Positions 1-8,247 of a stretch of DNA of 64,000 nt are shown piece by piece. The notes under the pieces are model-generated. The model made no database searches. It saw nothing but the letters and a program-made list of their open reading frames with translations, and was not told where the DNA came from. The stretch spans positions 1-64,000 of the forward strand of contig NZ_JACJPI010000073.1 of the NCBI RefSeq assembly GCF_014695975.1, in the 5' to 3' direction. A program made the position numbers and the translations under genes. The stretch is from Leptolyngbya sp. FACHB-321 (GTDB taxonomy: Bacteria > Cyanobacteriota > Cyanobacteriia > Leptolyngbyales > Leptolyngbyaceae). The stretch's first letter is position 1. The number at the start of each line of letters is the position of its first letter.

Positions 1-182
1 CTCTAGGTTCAGGCGGCCTCGGCTCGCTTCACTTTCGCTGCGCTTGCCTCACCGCTTATCTAACATAACAACAGAAGAAGGAAACGTCAAGCAGGAAAAA
101 AAAGAAATTGGGAGGGTACATCCAAGAACCCCATCTGAGCGAGAATTGTAGGTATCTCGTTGTATCGTTCAGGGAAGAGGTT

Positions 183-1070
183 ATGTACTTTCAAGCTGTG
201 ATTGCTGCGCTGAATAAGTTTTGGAGCGATCGCGGTTGCTTAATTGTTCAGCCTTACGATACGGAGAAAGGGGCGGGAACGATGAGCCCACATACGTTCT
301 TAAGAGCAATTGGTCCCGAGCCATGGTCTGTAGCATATGTAGAGCCATGCAGGCGACCAACTGACGGACGCTATGGGGAAAATCCCAATCGTTATCAGCA
401 TTATTACCAGTATCAGGTTTTGGTGAAGCCTTCACCGAACAATATTCAGGATTTGTATCTTGATTCTCTGAGGGTGTTAGGGATTCAACCAGAGAACCAT
501 GATGTTCGATTTGTGGAGGATAACTGGGAGTCACCGACTTTAGGAGCATGGGGGGTTGGTTGGGAAGTTTGGTTAGACGGAATGGAGGTGACGCAATTCA
601 CTTACTTCCAGCAGTGTGGTGGGATTGACTGTCGCCCAGTCTCAATCGAGATTACCTATGGACTGGAGCGATTGACAATGTACCTCCAAAATGTGAACGC
701 GTTTACAAAAATTCAGTGGAATGATGCTGTGACCTATGGTGATGTGCATCTTCAGGGGGAGATTGAGCAGTCAGCTTACAACTTTGATGCATCTAACCCA
801 GAAATGCTGTTCACCCTCTTTAATCTGTATGAGCAAGAGGCAAGGCAATTGGTAGAAAGAGCGTTAGTTTTGCCTAGCCTTGACTATGTGCTGAAGTGCT
901 CACACACGTTTAATTTGCTAGATGCGCGAGGTGTGATTTCGGTAACGGAGCGCACGCGCTACATTGGACGGATTCGGAACTTAGCGCGGCAGGTGGCGCA
1001 GCTTTATTTGAAGCAACGAGAGACATTAGGCTTTCCGTTGTTCAAGGGTGAAAAGGTTGAAGCAATTTAG
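183..1070 (+). CDS. glyQ: Glycyl-tRNA synthetase alpha subunit
   Basis: This is the alpha chain of the bacterial alpha2beta2 glycyl-tRNA synthetase, which activates glycine and holds the class II catalytic core; the beta chain (glyS) is not in the window. Motifs shared with E. coli GlyQ include [40 protein letters not shown] and [15 protein letters not shown]. At 295 residues it has the family length. The frame stays open upstream to a TTG at 108, but the ATG at 183 aligns with the family N-terminus and follows an AAGAGG ribosome site, so I start there. Identification is firm. Confidence 0.97.
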   Translation: MYFQAVIAALNKFWSDRGCLIVQPYDTEKGAGTMSPHTFLRAIGPEPWSVAYVEPCRRPTDGRYGENPNRYQHYYQYQVLVKPSPNNIQDLYLDSLRVLGIQPENHDVRFVEDNWESPTLGAWGVGWEVWLDGMEVTQFTYFQQCGGIDCRPVSIEITYGLERLTMYLQNVNAFTKIQWNDAVTYGDVHLQGEIEQSAYNFDASNPEMLFTLFNLYEQEARQLVERALVLPSLDYVLKCSHTFNLLDARGVISVTERTRYIGRIRNLARQVAQLYLKQRETLGFPLFKGEKVEAI

Positions 1071-1203
1071 GACACGCTTAAGATTTGCGGGCAATGCCAA
1101 CCAATTTAAGCAGTTGTATTGACATAAAAGCTTCTGCTTATCTCGAATTTAGCTTGAGTACGTAACCAACTTTCTCACAAGAATTTGGTTAGAACGATCG
1201 TCT

Positions 1204-2145
1204 TTACTGAGAATGCCAGAGATAGTCAGCAATCGGGCGATCGCTCTGCATTTTAGGCATGTCGGTGTTGAGTAAGAGTGTAATCTGCTTGAGCGGCTGT
1301 GATCGTGTTGCCTGCATTCGTCGGCCGACCCGTACTGGAATACCATCGCCATAGATAATATGCCCCTGCCCCACTAGTACAACGACAAGCGTTTCTGGCT
1401 GCTTTTGTAACGTGTGGGCAATACGGTCAGCCATCGTTTCATCCCATAGGACTTGCGCTTGAAAGAAGCGCTCAAAGCTGCCGCTTTTACTTCTGCCATG
1501 ATGGATTTCAGCATAAATTTGCTGAAGGCGATCGCGATAGGAATCAGGTCCGAGGACGATCGTTGAGCGGGGTGGAATAAATCGCCGTTCTACCAGTGTC
1601 AGGCTTTCTAATCCGCTGCGGGAGGTTTTGCGGGTGACTTCTGTCGGCGTATTGAGGGCAACCACAGGGAGTCCATTAGCTTTTGCGAAACGGAGTACTG
1701 GTGCGTAAAAGTCCCAACTGTAGCCCCAGCGTTTCTGATATTGGCTCTGGTCTTGCAATGCTGCTTCGGTTAAGCCACCCATAAGATACCGATCCAAAAC
1801 TGCTTGATACGGACGCTGGAACATCTCCATGCCGATCGCCAGTTTTGGGCGCAACTGATGCAGGGCTTGGACAATCGCAAGCTGAGCCTGATGGTCTGCC
1901 AAACGATTGTGGATTTCGCCCAAATAAACAACATCTGCTTGCGCCAGCTTTTGCAGCACGGCTGTAGGGTCTTCAGGCTGTTGTCTTAAAAGGTTAAACG
2001 CTGATACTGCTGATACTACAGTTGGTTTAGCAGCATCAGGTGCAGCAGTAGACAGTACGGCAGCAGTAGGGGCGGCACACAACAACGAAAGGCTTAGCAA
2101 GCACATTCCAAGTTGAGCTACTTGGCGAGTTATTACTGATGGCAT
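1204..2145 (-). CDS. ChaN-family (DUF399) putative haem-binding exported protein
   Basis: The protein matches the ChaN/DUF399 family, whose Campylobacter member is an iron-regulated, haem-binding lipoprotein. Family hallmarks are ADVVYLGEIHNRLADHQ near residue 75, GMEMFQRPYQ, and a late VVLVGQGHIIYGDGIP. The N-terminus is hydrophobic (LGMCLLSLSLLCAAP), so it is exported. The Cys in SLLC could be a poor lipobox, but a plain signal peptide is equally possible. I use the ATG at 2145; a GTG at 2163 would add six residues. It is convergent with glyQ. The haem role is family knowledge and not shown here. Confidence 0.82.
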   Translation of the reverse strand: MPSVITRQVAQLGMCLLSLSLLCAAPTAAVLSTAAPDAAKPTVVSAVSAFNLLRQQPEDPTAVLQKLAQADVVYLGEIHNRLADHQAQLAIVQALHQLRPKLAIGMEMFQRPYQAVLDRYLMGGLTEAALQDQSQYQKRWGYSWDFYAPVLRFAKANGLPVVALNTPTEVTRKTSRSGLESLTLVERRFIPPRSTIVLGPDSYRDRLQQIYAEIHHGRSKSGSFERFFQAQVLWDETMADRIAHTLQKQPETLVVVLVGQGHIIYGDGIPVRVGRRMQATRSQPLKQITLLLNTDMPKMQSDRPIADYLWHSQ

Positions 2146-2440
2146 AACGCTATAAACCTGCACCTGTTAGTTAACACAAGGTTTTTGATACAAGGGACAA
2201 AAGCAAGTAATTCTTCGTAACCTTCGTTAACATGGCACCCTCTTCCCATAAATGAATTGCAATCGCTCAGTAATTTCGCGAAGAAACGAAAAGAGCTTAA
2301 GTAGAGGTTCAGTGATTGCGACAGTTGTTTCTATGACTCCACTGCCTATCCTGGGACTGGAAGCCAAAACCCATGTCGAACCATATTACGGGGAGAGGTG
2401 AGGCGTACCAAGTTCCATCTATCCGTCAAAGGTAAAAATC
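2146..2440 (+). promoter_or_regulatory. Leader and presumed promoter region of the gvp cluster
   Basis: This stretch of about 295 bp separates the divergent ChaN-like gene from gvpA and must hold the promoter of the gas vesicle operon, since gvpA is the first gene. I cannot identify a convincing -10/-35 pair by eye. The gvpA ribosome site AAAGG at about 2428-2432 lies 8 nt before the ATG. No open frame of interest is visible. Confidence 0.5.
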
Positions 2441-2659
2441 ATGGCTGTTGAAAAAGTAAATTCCTCCTCTAGCTTGGCTGAAGTCGTTGATCGCATTTTG
2501 GACAAAGGCATCGTCATTGATGCTTGGGTTCGGGTGTCTTTAGTAGGTATTGAACTGCTATCGATCGAAGCTCGCATCGTAATTGCCTCTGTCGAAACCT
2601 ACCTAAAGTATGCCGAAGCAGTTGGTTTGACCGCTCAAGCCGCAGTTCCCGCTGCTTAG
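2441..2659 (+). CDS. gvpA: Gas vesicle major structural protein GvpA
   Basis: GvpA is the small hydrophobic subunit that polymerises into the ribbed wall of the gas vesicle. The 72-residue sequence has the family core: [18 protein letters not shown], then [20 protein letters not shown], then a short Ala-rich tail. It is first in a plus-strand series gvpA-C-N-J-K-F-G, as usual in cyanobacteria. Only one gvpA copy is present in this window. Two stem-loops directly downstream probably separate its high expression from the accessory genes. Identification is firm. Confidence 0.98.
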   Translation: MAVEKVNSSSSLAEVVDRILDKGIVIDAWVRVSLVGIELLSIEARIVIASVETYLKYAEAVGLTAQAAVPAA

Positions 2660-2721
2660 TGACTTCAACTGTTTGTCAACGTCGATGGGTACATACAGCC
2701 GATCGACATTCAAGCTCACTC

Positions 2722-2775
2722 CCAACAAACCGCAAGCAGTTTGTTGGCTGCTGGGAAACCAGGGGGTTTCCCAGC
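2722..2775 (+). terminator. Two tandem stem-loops between gvpA and gvpC
   Basis: Two perfect inverted repeats follow gvpA. The first has 9-bp arms (2722-2730 and 2739-2747, CCAACAAAC/GTTTGTTGG, 8-nt loop). The second has 11-bp arms (2750-2760 and 2765-2775, GCTGGGAAACC/GGTTTCCCAGC, 4-nt loop). No strong U-run follows, so partial termination or a 3' stabilising structure on gvpA mRNA fits better than full termination. That would favour an abundant gvpA transcript over the longer operon message. Confidence 0.75.
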
Positions 2776-2824
2776 TTACTTGTTAGTCGATCATTCCCCA
2801 TCATAACGGGGAGGAGTTTTAACA

Positions 2825-3826
2825 ATGTCTTTAAAGAATTCCTGGCAGCAACAGCAACAGCAACGTCAGCAGGAAGTCACACAGCGCCAGCAGGAAGTCT
2901 CTGCTTCTTTAGCAGCAACTCGGCAAGACCGCCAAGCCAAGGCAGTCCAACTGCGTCATGAACTGAGCCTCTTCCGTGAGGTGTTAGGGAGTCAAAACAC
3001 AGCACGCCGCACTGAACTACAGCAGTTTTGCCAGCGTTTGCATTTAGAAACGCAATCGTTTTTAGCGGCAGCGGGCGATCGACGTTACGTACAAGCCACT
3101 CAACTAGCCGCAGAACTTAATCTCTTTGTGCAAATGCTCCAACAACAAACGGCAGCGTTTCTTACAGAGGCGCAAGCAGAACGAGCCGTTGCCGCACCAC
3201 AGTTAAAACAAGAATTGGTTGCATTTGTTAGTGATTTGCGTTCAGACGTGCAGAGCTACCTGATTGAACTCGAAGCCGTTCGTGAAAATCAAGCTGTGCA
3301 GTTAAGCCAGGCACTTATTGACGGAAGGGCAAAGCGCGAAGCTGAAACACAAGCGTTATTTCAGCGTCTTGCAGTCTTTCGAGCAGAACTGCAACGGTTT
3401 TCTCAAGATTTACACCATACTGTTTGGGGCGGCGAGAGTGCTGCTAACATCGAAACCCCTGCTGCAAAGCTACCAGCAGTAGCACAAGCCTCTACTAAAA
3501 ATGGGAACCAGCCTACTAGTTGCATAGCAGTGTTACCGAATGAGTCTGTAGCTGTCCCGGCAACAGTAGAAGCACAACATAGCAGTGCCGTTGCTGTTAC
3601 GTCCCCGGCAAAAGTGATGAAGGCGTCACAGGAGGGAATCGGCTGCGAAAAGGAAGTTTATGCTTACATCCAAAATGCACAAGGCGCAAGACTTACAGAA
3701 ATTGAAAGGGCGCTTAATCTAAGCCGTTTTCAAGCCGTAGATGCTCTACGATCGCTGATTAAAAAAGGCTTAATTACCCAGCGTGATCGCATCTATCTTG
3801 CTCAAGGACATCTTGCCCATACGTGA
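2825..3826 (+). CDS. gvpC: Gas vesicle protein GvpC with C-terminal winged-helix-like domain
   Basis: GvpC coats and stiffens the gas vesicle. After a Gln-rich N-terminus, residues about 50-195 form a helical 33-residue repeat; equivalent Phe residues fall at 68, 101 and 134, exactly 33 apart, with the next unit degenerate. A low-complexity linker (about 200-270) leads to a separate domain at 274-326 (GARLTEIERAL, RFQAVDALRSL, QRDRIYL). That domain recurs at the end of the neighbouring GvpN (27 of 53 identical). A strong GGGGAGGAG ribosome site precedes the ATG. The classical Anabaena GvpC is about 190 residues and lacks such a tail, so this copy is unusually long. Confidence 0.92.
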   Translation: MSLKNSWQQQQQQRQQEVTQRQQEVSASLAATRQDRQAKAVQLRHELSLFREVLGSQNTARRTELQQFCQRLHLETQSFLAAAGDRRYVQATQLAAELNLFVQMLQQQTAAFLTEAQAERAVAAPQLKQELVAFVSDLRSDVQSYLIELEAVRENQAVQLSQALIDGRAKREAETQALFQRLAVFRAELQRFSQDLHHTVWGGESAANIETPAAKLPAVAQASTKNGNQPTSCIAVLPNESVAVPATVEAQHSSAVAVTSPAKVMKASQEGIGCEKEVYAYIQNAQGARLTEIERALNLSRFQAVDALRSLIKKGLITQRDRIYLAQGHLAHT

Positions 3827-3954
3827 AGAAAGGAAGCAGGGAAGAAGAATCCATGCAGCGCTAAGCACATCTAGCCCTGTAGCGCACCACCTTACACTCT
3901 CAGACCCTACATCCCCTCACACCGACTCCCCGAACCCCACTCAGAGGTTAAACC

Positions 3955-5304
3955 GTGACGACTATACTTCGAGCTAGCCCCCGTCGATTTGTTAGTACTC
4001 CTGCTGTTGAACGAGTTGCTAGCCGTGCTCTGCGCTATTTGCAATCTGGCTACTCTGTCCATTTACGTGGTCCTGCTGGAACCGGTAAAACAACGCTAGC
4101 ATTGCATTTGGCTGATCTGCTTGCCCGCCCACTCATGTTGATTTTTGGTGATGACGAGTTCAAAACATCTGACCTAATTGGCAATCAGTCGGGCTATACG
4201 CGCAAGCGAGTAGTTGATAACTACATTCACAGCGTTGTCAAAGTCGAAGATGAAGTGCGGCAAAACTGGGCTGATTCTCGCCTCACGCTTGCCTGCCGTG
4301 AAGGTTTTACCCTGGTGTATGACGAGTTCAACCGCTCGCGTCCAGAGGTCAACAACGTCCTACTGTCAGCGTTGGAGGAGAAACTACTGGTATTACCACC
4401 TAGCAATAGCCGTAGCGAGTATGTTCGGGTCAGTCCCCATTTTCGTGCCATTTTCACATCTAACCCAGACGAATACTGTGGTGTTCATGCGACGCAAGAT
4501 GCTTTGATGGATCGGCTGGTGACTATCAGTATGCCTGAGCCAGATGAGCTGACGCAGCAAGAAATTTTGGTGCAAAAAACAGAAGTCGATCGTGCAAGTG
4601 CGCTGCTTATCGTGCGCCTAGTCAAAGAATTCCGTATCCGCACCAATAATGAGAAGTCTTCTGGCTTGCGGTCTTGCCTAATGTTAGGCAAGGTTTGTCA
4701 CGACCATGAGATTTTAGCAACGCCTAGCAATGCTGATTTCCGTGATCTTTGTTCCGATGTCCTCCTCTCTCGCTCCAGCTTGCCTTTAAAGGAAGCAACC
4801 CAAATTCTATGGGAACTGCTGAATGAAACAATCAGCATGAACCTGGTCGAGACAGAACTAAGTGAGACAGAGCAGAATGCTTCACCTTACGGTCTGGCTG
4901 TTGGTTCATCGGATGTGGCGATCGCTCAAGCCGCCGCAATTGCAGAAGACCTGGAAGCACTAGCAGCAGAAGCGCTGACAGCTGAAACAGCTCCGCTGAT
5001 CGTGATTGCAACGGAAGAGCCGACGGACAGCCCGAATGAAATGCCGATTATAGTGACACCATCTGAGTCGGTAGCACCCATTCAAGAAGCAGTAATCGAA
5101 GCGATCGTTCCCGCAATAGAAGAAGTCATTCCCTATGAGCAGGAAATTCTTGCTTATCTTAAGCAAGTCAATGGAGCACGACTGTCTCAGATTGAGCAAG
5201 CCCTGGCACTGGATCGCTTCCGCACAGTAGATGTTTTACGCTTGCTTGCAGAAAAGGGTAGCGTCTTGCTACGCGATCGACTCTATCTTCCTTCAGAGGC
5301 TTAA
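3955..5304 (+). CDS. gvpN: Gas vesicle AAA+ ATPase GvpN with C-terminal winged-helix-like domain
   Basis: GvpN is a MoxR-like AAA+ ATPase needed for gas vesicle maturation. Walker A is GPAGTGKT (residues 39-46), Walker B VYDEF (121-125), followed by [20 protein letters not shown], a sensor and arginine-finger region. Residues about 300-390 are an acidic Ala/Glu linker. Residues 394-446 ([30 protein letters not shown]) repeat the domain at the end of GvpC. The start is GTG, 7 nt after AGAGG. It lies 128 bp after gvpC and 3 bp before gvpJ. Confidence 0.95.
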   Translation: MTTILRASPRRFVSTPAVERVASRALRYLQSGYSVHLRGPAGTGKTTLALHLADLLARPLMLIFGDDEFKTSDLIGNQSGYTRKRVVDNYIHSVVKVEDEVRQNWADSRLTLACREGFTLVYDEFNRSRPEVNNVLLSALEEKLLVLPPSNSRSEYVRVSPHFRAIFTSNPDEYCGVHATQDALMDRLVTISMPEPDELTQQEILVQKTEVDRASALLIVRLVKEFRIRTNNEKSSGLRSCLMLGKVCHDHEILATPSNADFRDLCSDVLLSRSSLPLKEATQILWELLNETISMNLVETELSETEQNASPYGLAVGSSDVAIAQAAAIAEDLEALAAEALTAETAPLIVIATEEPTDSPNEMPIIVTPSESVAPIQEAVIEAIVPAIEEVIPYEQEILAYLKQVNGARLSQIEQALALDRFRTVDVLRLLAEKGSVLLRDRLYLPSEA

Positions 5305-5307
5305 GCT

Positions 5308-5697
5308 ATGACTGCTGCTATACCGACAAGAAGCTACCCCAACACACCGTCATCTACCAAAGACTCAGCGCGATCGATTTCGACCTCGACCTCAGGCTCG
5401 ACGTTGGCAGATGTACTGGAACGAGTGTTAGATAAAGGTATTGTCATTGCTGGCGATATCTCCGTTTCCGTTGCCACAACAGAGCTGCTTACCATTCGCA
5501 TTCGGCTGCTCATTGCCTCGGTCGACAAAGCGCGAGAAATGGGCATCAACTGGTGGGAGAATAATCCTCACTTTAGCGCTCAGTCTCAAAATCTGATTGA
5601 GGCGAACCAGCAATTGATGCAACGAGTAGAGAGCCTGGAAACCGAATTGCGATCGCTTCGCCCAGCGCCAGCCAGCCAGTCAGTACCAACAGCCTAA
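5308..5697 (+). CDS. gvpJ: Gas vesicle protein GvpJ
   Basis: GvpJ is a minor GvpA paralogue thought to act in nucleation of the vesicle. After a Ser/Thr-rich lead of about 30 residues, the GvpA-like core runs LADVLERVLDKGIVIAGDI and VATTELLTIRIRLLIASV. It continues with GINWWENNP and a helical tail (LIEANQQLMQRVESLETELRSL). The ATG follows the gvpN stop by 3 bp, with AGAGG inside the gvpN end, so translation is probably coupled. Length 129 residues, typical for GvpJ. Confidence 0.95.
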   Translation: MTAAIPTRSYPNTPSSTKDSARSISTSTSGSTLADVLERVLDKGIVIAGDISVSVATTELLTIRIRLLIASVDKAREMGINWWENNPHFSAQSQNLIEANQQLMQRVESLETELRSLRPAPASQSVPTA

Positions 5698-5725
5698 GCC
5701 TAGCGCCATCCGCTCTATACGTTAG

Positions 5726-5793
5726 AAACCGGGATTCTTTAATAGCAAGTGGTTGTTTAAACGCGGTCGGCTAGCTTAGAACCCCGGTTTTTT
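5726..5793 (+). terminator. Inverted repeat with T-run between gvpJ and gvpK
   Basis: Perfect 8-bp arms AAACCGGG (5726-5733) and CCCGGTTT (5783-5790) are followed directly by further Ts. The arms are about 50 nt apart, which is long for a simple terminator. AAACCGGG/CCCGGTTT is also a motif of dispersed cyanobacterial repeats, so this may be a repeat element that also acts as a weak terminator inside the gvp cluster. Confidence 0.55.
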
Positions 5794-5850
5794 GGCTGTC
5801 GATCGCAAAATCAAGCAAGATAGAAGCAGGCAACTATATTTGGAAACTGC

Positions 5851-6312
5851 GTGACCGCTTCTGATCTTCCTATTCAGGCTATTGCCACTTCGCCTAAAGC
5901 TAGTAAGGATGCTGGCTTGGCTCCTCTGCTGCTCACCATTGTGGAACTAGTGCGCCAACTAATGGAGGCACAGGTCATTCGGCGCATGGAAACAGGCGAC
6001 CTAAGTGATGAAGACCTCGAACGTGCTGCCGAAAGCCTCCGCAAATTGGAAGAGCAAGTCATCGAAATTTGCGGCATTTTTGAGATTGATCCCGCTGACT
6101 TAAACATTGATCTAGGTGAAGTTGGCACCCTTTTACCAAAAGCAGGTGGCTACTACCCCGGTGAAAGCACCGCCCACCCAACTATTTTAGAACTCCTTGA
6201 TCGTCTCCTGAACACAGGCGTTGTTCTGCAAGGTAATGTCGATTTGGGATTGGCAAACATTGACCTGATTCATGCAAAATTGCAATTAGTCTTAACGGCA
6301 AAACCAATTTAG
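5851..6312 (+). CDS. gvpK: Gas vesicle protein GvpK with GvpA-like C-terminus
   Basis: GvpK is an accessory protein required for gas vesicle formation. Residues about 22-95 hold the GvpK domain: LLLTIVELVRQLMEAQVIRRM, GDLSDEDLERAAESLRKLEEQ and EIDPADLNIDLGEVG. Residues 111-149 (TILELLDRLLNTGVVLQGNV, IDLIHAKLQLVL) resemble the core of GvpA and GvpJ, so the protein looks bipartite. The start is GTG with only a weak purine-rich upstream region; no better start is visible. It is separated from gvpJ by 153 bp containing a stem-loop. Confidence 0.94.
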   Translation: MTASDLPIQAIATSPKASKDAGLAPLLLTIVELVRQLMEAQVIRRMETGDLSDEDLERAAESLRKLEEQVIEICGIFEIDPADLNIDLGEVGTLLPKAGGYYPGESTAHPTILELLDRLLNTGVVLQGNVDLGLANIDLIHAKLQLVLTAKPI

Positions 6313-6434
6313 AACCCAGACGTTAGGGGGCATGCTTGGAAGGGGAACTATAGAAATGAACAGAGATGAACGTTGATCGCAGGTATGGCGATCGCGCCAT
6401 CTGACACCTCCCTGCTTCGTATACCTCCCCCGTT

Positions 6435-7175
6435 ATGACCAGACTCTATCTTTACGGCATTTTTCCTACCCCCGGTCCGCAGAATTTGCAGCTCGAAGGT
6501 CTCGATAAGCAACCTGTGCAGACACAGATTGTCGATGATTTCACCTTTTTATATTCAGAAGCGCAACAAGACCGCTACCTAGCAAGCCGACGCAATTTGT
6601 TAGGGCATGAAAAGGTGCTGGAACAAGCAATGGAAGTTGGTTATCGGACGCTCTTGCCGCTTCAGTTTGGGTTAGTGATTGACGATTGGGCAACCGTGAC
6701 ACAGCAGTTAACCGCGCCCTACAGTCAAGGCTTGGAGAAGCTGTTTGCTAAACTCGACGGACAGCGCGAAGTTGGAGTGAAAGTGTTTTGGGAAGCCGAT
6801 CGTGAACTGCAAATGCTGCTGGCAGAGAATGAGCCGCTGAGAGAAAAGCGAGACAGCATGGAAGGTCGAACGTTGGGCATGGATGAGGTTGTAGCGATCG
6901 GACAAGCGATCGAACGTGCCATGACTGACCGCAAACAGGCTATCATTCATACCTTTCAGGAAACGCTCAATCCACTAGCAGGCGAGCGAGTTGAGAACGA
7001 CACATTGACTGAAGCCATGATTTACAACGCCGCTTACCTGATTCCATGGGAGGCAGAACCTAATTTCAGCACTCAGGTTGAGACGCTAGACAGCCACTTC
7101 GATGGTCGCCTCAAAATTCGCTACAACAACTTCACTGCACCATTTAACTTTGCTCAGCTTGATCGGCTGGAGTAG
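6435..7175 (+). CDS. gvpF: Gas vesicle protein GvpF/GvpL
   Basis: A 246-residue GvpF/GvpL-family protein, a minor component that contacts GvpA during assembly. Family features are LYLYGIFPTPGP at the N-terminus, LPLQFGLVI around residue 75, and a C-terminal alpha/beta part ending YLIPWEAEPNF, GRLKIRYNNFTAPFNF. No ribosome site is visible before the ATG; the upstream bases are C-rich. A palindrome around a HIP1 site (6385-6400) lies in the 122-bp leader. GvpF and GvpL are paralogous, so the letter is by convention. Confidence 0.92.
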   Translation: MTRLYLYGIFPTPGPQNLQLEGLDKQPVQTQIVDDFTFLYSEAQQDRYLASRRNLLGHEKVLEQAMEVGYRTLLPLQFGLVIDDWATVTQQLTAPYSQGLEKLFAKLDGQREVGVKVFWEADRELQMLLAENEPLREKRDSMEGRTLGMDEVVAIGQAIERAMTDRKQAIIHTFQETLNPLAGERVENDTLTEAMIYNAAYLIPWEAEPNFSTQVETLDSHFDGRLKIRYNNFTAPFNFAQLDRLE

Positions 7176-7292
7176 ATGTAGTTGTTAGGAAAAGCAGAAG
7201 CCAGAAGCTAAGTCTTGCAAGGCTAAAAGCTAAAGGCTAAACCAACTCAATCAGAATTTCATTTTTTATCCTTTATCCTTTCCCCTGCCCCT

Positions 7293-7607
7293 ATGCTCCT
7301 CAAACTCCTCTTCGCCCCCGTTACAGGTATGGGCTGGATAGCTGAACAAATTCAACAGCGTGCTGATGCTGAATTTGATGCTACAGAAAATCTTGGTAAA
7401 CGACTTTTGGCATTGCAACTTGCCTTTGATATGGGTGACATCCCTGAAGACGAGTTTGAAGTTCAAGAAGAAGAATTACTGTTAGCAATTCAGGTGCTCG
7501 AAGATAACCTGCGTGCCGAGGCTGAAATGGAAGCGGCAGAAGCAGCAGAAATAGAAGCAGCAGAAGCAATAGAAGTGGCAGCACAACAACTGACTGAGGG
7601 TGTTTAG
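7293..7607 (+). CDS. gvpG: Gas vesicle protein GvpG
   Basis: GvpG is a small helical accessory protein of the vesicle assembly machinery. The GvpG core covers residues 1-70: LLKLLFAPVTGMGWIAEQI, FDMGDIPEDEFEVQEEELL. The tail is an Ala/Glu run (about residues 72-95) coded by near-repeating GAAGCAGCA triplet sets, probably grown by slippage. The leader just before the ATG is pyrimidine-rich (TTTATCC units) and contains no ribosome site. It is the last clearly assignable gvp gene in this direction. Confidence 0.93.
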   Translation: MLLKLLFAPVTGMGWIAEQIQQRADAEFDATENLGKRLLALQLAFDMGDIPEDEFEVQEEELLLAIQVLEDNLRAEAEMEAAEAAEIEAAEAIEVAAQQLTEGV

Positions 7608-7806
7608 ACGAAAGCCTTAAATGACTGATGAGCAAGACGCAATCATTTAGCTATCAGTAGTTAACATTATTTAGCTATTTAGCCTTACAAAAATTTTGGG
7701 TGAAGAAGAAGTAAGCGATCGCAAACCTGCCTATACTTGACCTGAAACAGCATAAACAGCATTTACTTTAAACCGCTGCTTCGGCTCAAACTAAAGCATT
7801 AGAGCA

Positions 7807-8193
7807 ATGGGGAAAATTGCGCCAGTCTTGATATTTTTGATATTGCTTACTCTGGGTGCGGATTTTTTTATTCAGGGATCTACGGAGAGTGTATTCGTTC
7901 TCAATCCGTTGATTGACACGCGATTACCACAAGGTTTTACACAAGCAGGGTTTGATCGCATTCAGCCTGGAATGACTCAAACGGAGGTTTTGAGGTTAAT
8001 CCCGCCCCCCGATGGGTCTAGCCCGAACTTTTGTGCGAGTGAGAGGACGTTTTGTTCGGCAGAGGGAGCTACATGGAGCTATGGGAGTGATGGGGCTGCG
8101 CTTTGGGGGGATTTTGCCTGGTTTCAGTTGACGGTTCAGTTTGACAAAAACGACAGAGTGATCAAAAAAACTCAAAGAGCCTTTTACGATTAG
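7807..8193 (+). CDS. Small exported protein with BamE/SmpA-like segment
   Basis: A 128-residue protein with an N-terminal hydrophobic helix (about residues 5-20, LIFLILLTLGADFF) and no lipobox Cys, so it is probably membrane-anchored or secreted. The segment FDRIQPGMTQTEVLRLIPPP resembles the start of SmpA/OmlA/BamE-like domains (two helices before a sheet). The tail TVQFDKNDRVIKKTQ fits the final strands of that fold. Two Cys residues (NFCASERTFC) could form a disulphide. I do not recognise a specific function; it is probably unrelated to gas vesicles. Confidence 0.6.
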   Translation: MGKIAPVLIFLILLTLGADFFIQGSTESVFVLNPLIDTRLPQGFTQAGFDRIQPGMTQTEVLRLIPPPDGSSPNFCASERTFCSAEGATWSYGSDGAALWGDFAWFQLTVQFDKNDRVIKKTQRAFYD

Positions 8194-8247
8194 GGTGTTT
8201 GACGTAAGTTTAATGACTCATTGGTCATTTAGCTGGTCGCTCTTAAA

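Noticed and set aside
108-182. N-terminal extension of glyQ from a TTG at 108
   Set aside because: The extra 25 residues have no likeness to GlyQ, while the ATG at 183 matches the family start and has its own ribosome site.
2722-2775. CRISPR-like repeats near gvpA
   Set aside because: They are two different inverted repeats with different sequences, not regularly spaced direct repeats.
2659-2961. A plus-strand frame overlapping the gvpA end and gvpC start
   Set aside because: It crosses both intergenic hairpins, is in a shadow frame of gvpC and has no ribosome site.
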